A stretch of 64,000 nucleotides of DNA, from positions 62,001-126,000 of the forward strand of contig JAUSNB010000036.1 of assembly GCA_030645615.1 (NCBI GenBank), written 5' to 3'. How positions within the stretch are numbered: the first letter of the stretch is position 1; every line of letters starts with the position of its first letter. Positions 60,066 through 64,000 of the stretch are shown here, piece after piece. Position numbers and translations under genes: made by a program. The notes under the pieces were generated by a model. It saw only the letters and a program-made list of their open reading frames with translations, had not been told where the DNA came from and searched no databases. This stretch comes from Actinomycetota bacterium (GTDB lineage: Bacteria > Actinomycetota > Actinomycetes > S36-B12).

Positions 60066-61225
60066 CCGGCAAGCGCGGCGTCGTACACGGCGATCGTGCG
60101 GTCGGCGATGGCGTCCCATCCGAAGTCGGACATGGCACGCTCGCGGCCCGCGACCCCCATGGCGCGGGCGCGCCGAGGATCGGCCGCCACGTCGTTGACC
60201 GCATCGGCGAAGGCCACCTCGAATGCCCGCGGCTCGGCCGCGTCATAAGGCACGAGGAGCCCGGTGGCGCCGTCGACCACCACCTCGGGGATCCCGCCGA
60301 CCGCGCTCGCGACGACGGCTGTCTCGCACGCCATGGCCTCGAGGTTGACGATGCCCAGTGGCTCGTAGATGGACGGGCACACGAATGCGAGCGCGTGCGT
60401 GAACAACTGGATGATCTTCGCCCGGGTCACCTGCTCCTGGATCCACACGACGCTCGCATCGCCGCGTTCGGCGCGCAGCTTGGCGACGGCCGCAGCTGTC
60501 TCCTCGCCGATCTCCGCTGTGTCCGGGGAGGATGCGCAGAGCACGAGCACGACGTCCTCGCCGAACCTGCGGGCGGCGTTGATGAGGTGGACGATGCCCT
60601 TCTGGCGGGTGATGCGGCCGACGAAGAGCACGTACGGGCGCCGGGGGTCGATGCCGAACTCGCGCAGGGCGGCGTCGTCGGCATCGGGTCGGTAGACGGC
60701 GGTATCGATGCCGTTGTGCACGACGTGGACGCGCTCCGGGTCGATGGTCGGGTAGGCCGCCAGCACATCGGCGCGCATCCCGTGGCTCACCGCGATGATG
60801 GCCGCGGCCCCCTCGTAGGCAGTCCGCTCGACCCACGAGGAAACCTGGTATCCCCCGCCGAGCTGCTCCGCCTTCCACGGCCGCAAGGGTTCCAGGGAGT
60901 GCGCCGTGAGGACGTGCGGGATCTCGTGCAGCAAGCTCCCGACATGGCCGGCCAGGTTGGCGTACCAGGTGTGCGAATGCAGCAGGCTCGCCCCCGCGAC
61001 GCCGGCGACCATCTCGAGGTCCACGCCAAGGGTCTGGATCGCCGCGTTTGCACCGAGCAGGGACGCCGGGACTGCGTGTGCGGTGGCGTCCGACCGGGCT
61101 TCGCCGAAGCAGTGAACGTCGACCTCGACCTTGCGCCGCAACTCCGCGACGAGGTGCTCGACGTGCACCCCGGCACCCCCGTAGATGTCCGGTGGCCACT
61201 CCTTGGTCAGCATCCCGATGCGCAC
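60062..61225 (-). CDS. glgA: Glycogen synthase / maltose-1-phosphate synthase type (GT4)
   Basis: This 387-residue GT4 glycosyltransferase starts MRIGMLTKEWPPDIYGGAGVHVEHL and has VGRITRQKGI and PSIYEPLGIVNLEAMAC (the E-x7-E nucleotide-sugar motif). Actinobacterial members of this size, also called GlgM, make maltose-1-phosphate or alpha-glucan from ADP-glucose. It is divergent from glgC, which makes ADP-glucose. The 67-nt gap holds both promoters. Confidence 0.9.
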   Translation of the reverse strand: MRIGMLTKEWPPDIYGGAGVHVEHLVAELRRKVEVDVHCFGEARSDATAHAVPASLLGANAAIQTLGVDLEMVAGVAGASLLHSHTWYANLAGHVGSLLHEIPHVLTAHSLEPLRPWKAEQLGGGYQVSSWVERTAYEGAAAIIAVSHGMRADVLAAYPTIDPERVHVVHNGIDTAVYRPDADDAALREFGIDPRRPYVLFVGRITRQKGIVHLINAARRFGEDVVLVLCASSPDTAEIGEETAAAVAKLRAERGDASVVWIQEQVTRAKIIQLFTHALAFVCPSIYEPLGIVNLEAMACETAVVASAVGGIPEVVVDGATGLLVPYDAAEPRAFEVAFADAVNDVAADPRRARAMGVAGRERAMSDFGWDAIADRTIAVYDAALAG

Positions 61226-61292
61226 GGGGTGAGCCTAGACCGGTTCGCCTCATGGCCCTTCAGGACTGCCCCAACCCCGATAGTCTGCTGGC

Positions 61293-62516
61293 GTGAGCAG
61301 CGACCCCCACGTGCTCGCCGTCGTCCTCGCCGGGGGCGAGGGCAAGCGGCTGATGCCGCTGACGGCCGACCGCGCCAAGCCGGCCGTTCCGTTCGGGGGG
61401 TCGTACCGACTGGTGGATTTCGTCCTCTCCAATCTCATCAATGCCGGCCTGCGTCGGGTGTGCGTGCTGACCCAGTACAAGTCGCACAGTCTCGACCGCC
61501 ACGTCACCACGACGTGGCGCATGTCCAGCCTGCTCGGCGACTACGTCACGCCGGTTCCGGCCCAGCAGCGGCTCGGGCCGCGCTGGTACACCGGCAGTGC
61601 GGACGCGATCTTCCAGAGCCTGAACCTCATCTACGACGAGGGGCCCGAGTACGTCGTCGTCTTCGGTGCCGACCACGTCTATCGCATGGACCCCGAGCAG
61701 ATGATCCGGGCGCACATCGCCAATGGGGCGACCGTCACGGTCGCTGGACTGAGGATGCCCAAGTCGCAGTCGCGCGAGTTCGGGGTCATCCAGACTGCGG
61801 CCGACGGCCGCACCATCACCAACTTCCTGGAGAAGCCGGCCGACCCCCCGACGATCCCGGGGGACGACGCCCATTGCTACGTGTCGATGGGCAACTACGT
61901 CTTCACGACTCAGGGCCTCATCGACGTGCTGCGGGCGGATGCGGCCGATCCGGCCTCCGTGCATGACATGGGCGGCAACATCATCCCGATGCTCACCGAG
62001 CAGGGCGATGCCCAGGTCTACGACTTCGCGGAGAACATCGTGCCCGGGGCGACCGAACGCGACCACGGCTACTGGCGCGACGTCGGGACACTCGACAGCT
62101 ATCACGATGCGCACATGGACCTCGTGTCGGTGCACCCGATCTTCAACCTGTACAACCGGCGCTGGCCGATCCTCACCAACCTGCCGTCGCTCCCTCCGGC
62201 GAAGTTCGTCGAGGGCGGCAACGCGCACGAGTCGATGGTCGGCGCGGGGACAATCATCTCCGGAGCGCATGTCCGCACGTCGGTCATCGCGACCAGCGTC
62301 TACGTCGATGCCGGGGCCTATGTCGAGGGCAGCGTCCTCATGCCGGGCGTCAGGATCGGCCGGAATGCGGTGGTGCGGAGGGCGATCCTCGACAAGAACG
62401 TCGTCGTTCCGGACGGTGCGCAGATCGGCGTCGACCTCGAGCGTGACCGTGATCGCTACACGGTCAGCAGTGCCGGGATCGTCTGCCTGGGGAAGGCCGT
62501 CACGGCAGAGATGTGA
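61293..62516 (+). CDS. glgC: Glucose-1-phosphate adenylyltransferase
   Basis: This 407-residue nucleotidyltransferase has [15 protein letters not shown] (nucleotide binding), [25 protein letters not shown] and the left-handed beta-helix C-terminus. The GTG at 61293 is used. It makes ADP-glucose for the divergently encoded GlgA. Its stop overlaps the convergent lipoprotein gene by 17 nt. Confidence 0.95.
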   Translation: MSSDPHVLAVVLAGGEGKRLMPLTADRAKPAVPFGGSYRLVDFVLSNLINAGLRRVCVLTQYKSHSLDRHVTTTWRMSSLLGDYVTPVPAQQRLGPRWYTGSADAIFQSLNLIYDEGPEYVVVFGADHVYRMDPEQMIRAHIANGATVTVAGLRMPKSQSREFGVIQTAADGRTITNFLEKPADPPTIPGDDAHCYVSMGNYVFTTQGLIDVLRADAADPASVHDMGGNIIPMLTEQGDAQVYDFAENIVPGATERDHGYWRDVGTLDSYHDAHMDLVSVHPIFNLYNRRWPILTNLPSLPPAKFVEGGNAHESMVGAGTIISGAHVRTSVIATSVYVDAGAYVEGSVLMPGVRIGRNAVVRRAILDKNVVVPDGAQIGVDLERDRDRYTVSSAGIVCLGKAVTAEM

Positions 62517-63234
62517 CCGACGCCGACGGCGGCGATTCCAGGTCGAGCATGATCCCGAAGTTCTCCAACCGGGTGGTGATGGCCGCGGTCGCCGAATGTC
62601 CCGGCGCGTTCGCGGTGAGCTCGCGGTCGATCCGGACCAGCCGGTGGTTGGGGTCCACCCATCCGGTCACGTCCACGGAACCCGCGAGTCCGGGCCAGGC
62701 GAGGATCTGGGCGGTCCCCAGCACTGACATCCCCGAGCACCCCACCGACTCCGCCGTCAGCGGGAGCCGCACCCGGTATCGACGCAGTCCGTCGGCAGGG
62801 TCGAGCACGATCGTCCCGGGTGCCTCGGCCAGTCCGCGCAAGGGGTCGGCCAGGCACGAGGTGTCCGTGAGCCAGCCGGGCTGGCGCGCCCAGCCCGCAC
62901 CAGTGCTGGCGAAGACGGCGCGTTCGTTGACGAGCTCGGTGACCAGGCCGTCGGCAGTGGACCAGGTCACCGAGCCCAGCCCCTCGTCCAGGCCGAGGTA
63001 CCCCTCGCCGTTGATCGAGTGCTCTCGGCCGTCGATGACCGTGAGCCCCGCGATGGACGCCTCCGCGGAAGCCCACGACCGGGTCATGATGATCGCGGAG
63101 GAGAACGGATCGGCGGCCGGGGTCGGCTGGATGACGGGCAAGGCCGGCCCGCCCGTGGTCACGGAGCCGCATGCCCCGGTAGCCCACGCCAGGGCGGCCA
63201 CCAGGCCGGCGAGGGCTACCCGCGTCGCCCGCAC
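62500..63234 (-). CDS. Putative lipoprotein
   Basis: This 244-residue protein begins with a signal ending in a lipobox ATGAC (C22), followed by a Pro-rich stretch and a beta-rich domain with paired cysteines (SCLADP and GCSGMS). No family is recognised; the size and fold pattern may fit LppX/LprG-type lipoproteins, which is only a guess. The GTG at 63234 has GGGGAG upstream. It starts 7 nt after the Nudix gene stop and ends convergent with glgC. Confidence 0.75.
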   Translation of the reverse strand: MRATRVALAGLVAALAWATGACGSVTTGGPALPVIQPTPAADPFSSAIIMTRSWASAEASIAGLTVIDGREHSINGEGYLGLDEGLGSVTWSTADGLVTELVNERAVFASTGAGWARQPGWLTDTSCLADPLRGLAEAPGTIVLDPADGLRRYRVRLPLTAESVGCSGMSVLGTAQILAWPGLAGSVDVTGWVDPNHRLVRIDRELTANAPGHSATAAITTRLENFGIMLDLESPPSASVTSLP

Positions 63235-63241
63235 GACCGGC

Positions 63242-64000
63242 TCACTCCCCGCTGGCGGTGTGCCGTTCGACCGCGACCGCGCGCATCGAGCCGTCCTCGG
63301 CGCGCGTGCGATGGACGACGATGAATCCGCCGGGAGGCAGCTTGGGGTCCCACGCCCGGGCCCACCGGGAATCGCCTGCGTCGACCATGAGTTCGTCCTG
63401 CAGGGCCTCAAGGATCGTGGGCAGCACGGGTCGGTGAGTGCTGATGACGAGGGGAGCGTCGACGCGCACGAGCTGCCGGACCCGCCTGGCGGTTGCGGAC
63501 GGCTTGGCCTCGTGCCGTTCCTCGCTGAGGTCCGGCTCCGCCTCGACGGAGGCATCGATCGACTTCGCGAACCTGCGAACGGTCTCGATGCAGCGACGAG
63601 CCGACGAGCTGTGCACCTCGGTGATGCCGAACGCGTCGAGCAGGGGGACCAGACCCTTGCTCTGGCTGCGGCCGCGGCCCGTGAGTGGGCGGTCCTCGTC
63701 GGCCTTGCCCTTGAACGCGGATCGCTTGAGTGCCTGCGTGTGGCGAAGGACGACGAGTGGAGTCGTGAGCGGCAGGCCGGCCCCCAGGGCCACGAGGCTC
63801 GCGTCGTTGGCATAGGTGAGCAGGGCTCTTGCATCCTCGGCACCGACCCACCGGATCTCGTCCACCTCGTCGTCAGGGGCGAACCCCTCGTCGCTCTTGA
63901 CGGTCGCGGCCCAGTAGGTGACCACCTTGGGCTGGCTCAGGACGCTGTAGGACTGGCTCGGCAGCGGCGGGCCGAGGACAGGCGTGAACCCCGTCTCCTC
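63242..64000 (-). CDS. MutT1-like Nudix/histidine-phosphatase fusion, 5' end cut by window
   Basis: The frame is open to the window edge. It starts in a Nudix domain: EETGF is the end of the Nudix box, and EIRWVGAEDARALL follows. The second domain is a histidine-phosphatase (VVLRHTQAL, the RHG-like motif with T replacing G; STHRPVLP near the end). This matches actinobacterial MutT1, which hydrolyses 8-oxo-dGTP and diadenosine polyphosphates. The N-terminal half lies outside the window. Confidence 0.9.
   Translation of the reverse strand, partial: EETGFTPVLGPPLPSQSYSVLSQPKVVTYWAATVKSDEGFAPDDEVDEIRWVGAEDARALLTYANDASLVALGAGLPLTTPLVVLRHTQALKRSAFKGKADEDRPLTGRGRSQSKGLVPLLDAFGITEVHSSSARRCIETVRRFAKSIDASVEAEPDLSEERHEAKPSATARRVRQLVRVDAPLVISTHRPVLPTILEALQDELMVDAGDSRWARAWDPKLPPGGFIVVHRTRAEDGSMRAVAVERHTASGE

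Noticed and set aside
1-64000. rRNA, tRNA, insertion sequences or origins
   Set aside because: No clover-leaf tRNA sequence, rRNA segment, transposase motif or DnaA-box cluster was recognised; coding density leaves little room.

Overview
The window is a 64-kb stretch of chromosome from a high-GC Gram-positive bacterium, most likely an actinobacterium. The evidence is strong G/C bias at third codon positions, many GTG starts with 4-nt GTGA or ATGA overlaps, a SigK/RskA/fasciclin locus, actinobacterial-type GlgA and GlgC, a MutT1-like Nudix-phosphatase, a Flp/Tad pilus locus with TadE-like pseudopilins, and ROK and MarR regulators. I cannot name a genus. No rRNA, tRNA, CRISPR array, transposase or phage structural gene was found. 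Coding density is very high: the largest gaps are 171 bp (30444-30614) and 167 bp (48592-48758), and no gene-free stretch exceeds 300 bp.

Layout. (1) 1-1543: end of a zinc alcohol dehydrogenase gene and an SDR oxidoreductase. (2) 1656-6838: anti-sigma factor, ECF sigma-K and fasciclin lipoprotein, with a membrane-anchored sulfite-oxidase-type molybdoenzyme, a GNAT and an SMP-30 lactonase. (3) 6863-13560: Tad/Flp pilus operon (pilin, two TadE/G-like proteins, CpaB, CpaE, TadA, TadB, TadC). (4) 13711-18940: a metal-site MBL/GGDEF diguanylate cyclase gene coupled to a Vps62-like membrane protein, then small membrane proteins and a potassium channel. (5) 18955-21874: a sulfur-stress operon with a textbook CsoR/CstR-type operator, a 38-residue Cys-rich protein, a persulfide-dioxygenase/rhodanese fusion, a TauE exporter and a small membrane protein. 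(6) 21871-28958: CorA, secreted trypsin-like protease, alpha/beta hydrolase, acidic repeat protein, aldehyde dehydrogenase, Imm-like protein, ferredoxin and NuoF-like flavoprotein. (7) 29058-37345: xylose utilisation (kinase, isomerase, ABC importer, ROK regulator, mutarotase). (8) 37302-39243: Gfo/Idh/MocA and SDR oxidoreductases. (9) 39315-56425: the most unusual region, described below. (10) 56469-64000: immunity-like protein, acetoacetate-decarboxylase-fold protein, CaiB-type CoA-transferase, EamA exporter, GlgA/GlgC, a lipoprotein and a MutT1-like protein cut by the window edge.

Region 9 combines an eight-gene minus-strand operon with nearby genes. The operon encodes an HpaE-type dehydrogenase, a class III homoprotocatechuate dioxygenase, an FAH-type isomerase/decarboxylase, a ferredoxin, a ferredoxin reductase, an aromatic amino acid decarboxylase-like PLP enzyme, an unknown 515-residue protein and a ThDP enzyme. 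Around it lie two P450s, a MarR regulator, two class I glutamine amidotransferase-like hydrolases, a glutamine-synthetase-like ligase and an APC permease. Together they suggest a route for an aromatic amine or amino acid: uptake, gamma-glutamylation, P450 oxidation, deglutamylation, then meta-cleavage through homoprotocatechuate. The pathway assignment is inference; the individual family calls are firm.

A second structural theme is that all six convergent gene junctions with room between the stop codons hold a long GC-rich inverted repeat without a T-tract, while the other five convergent pairs overlap tail-to-tail by 4-44 nt. Two of the hairpins share the same sequence core, so a dispersed bidirectional-terminator family is likely.
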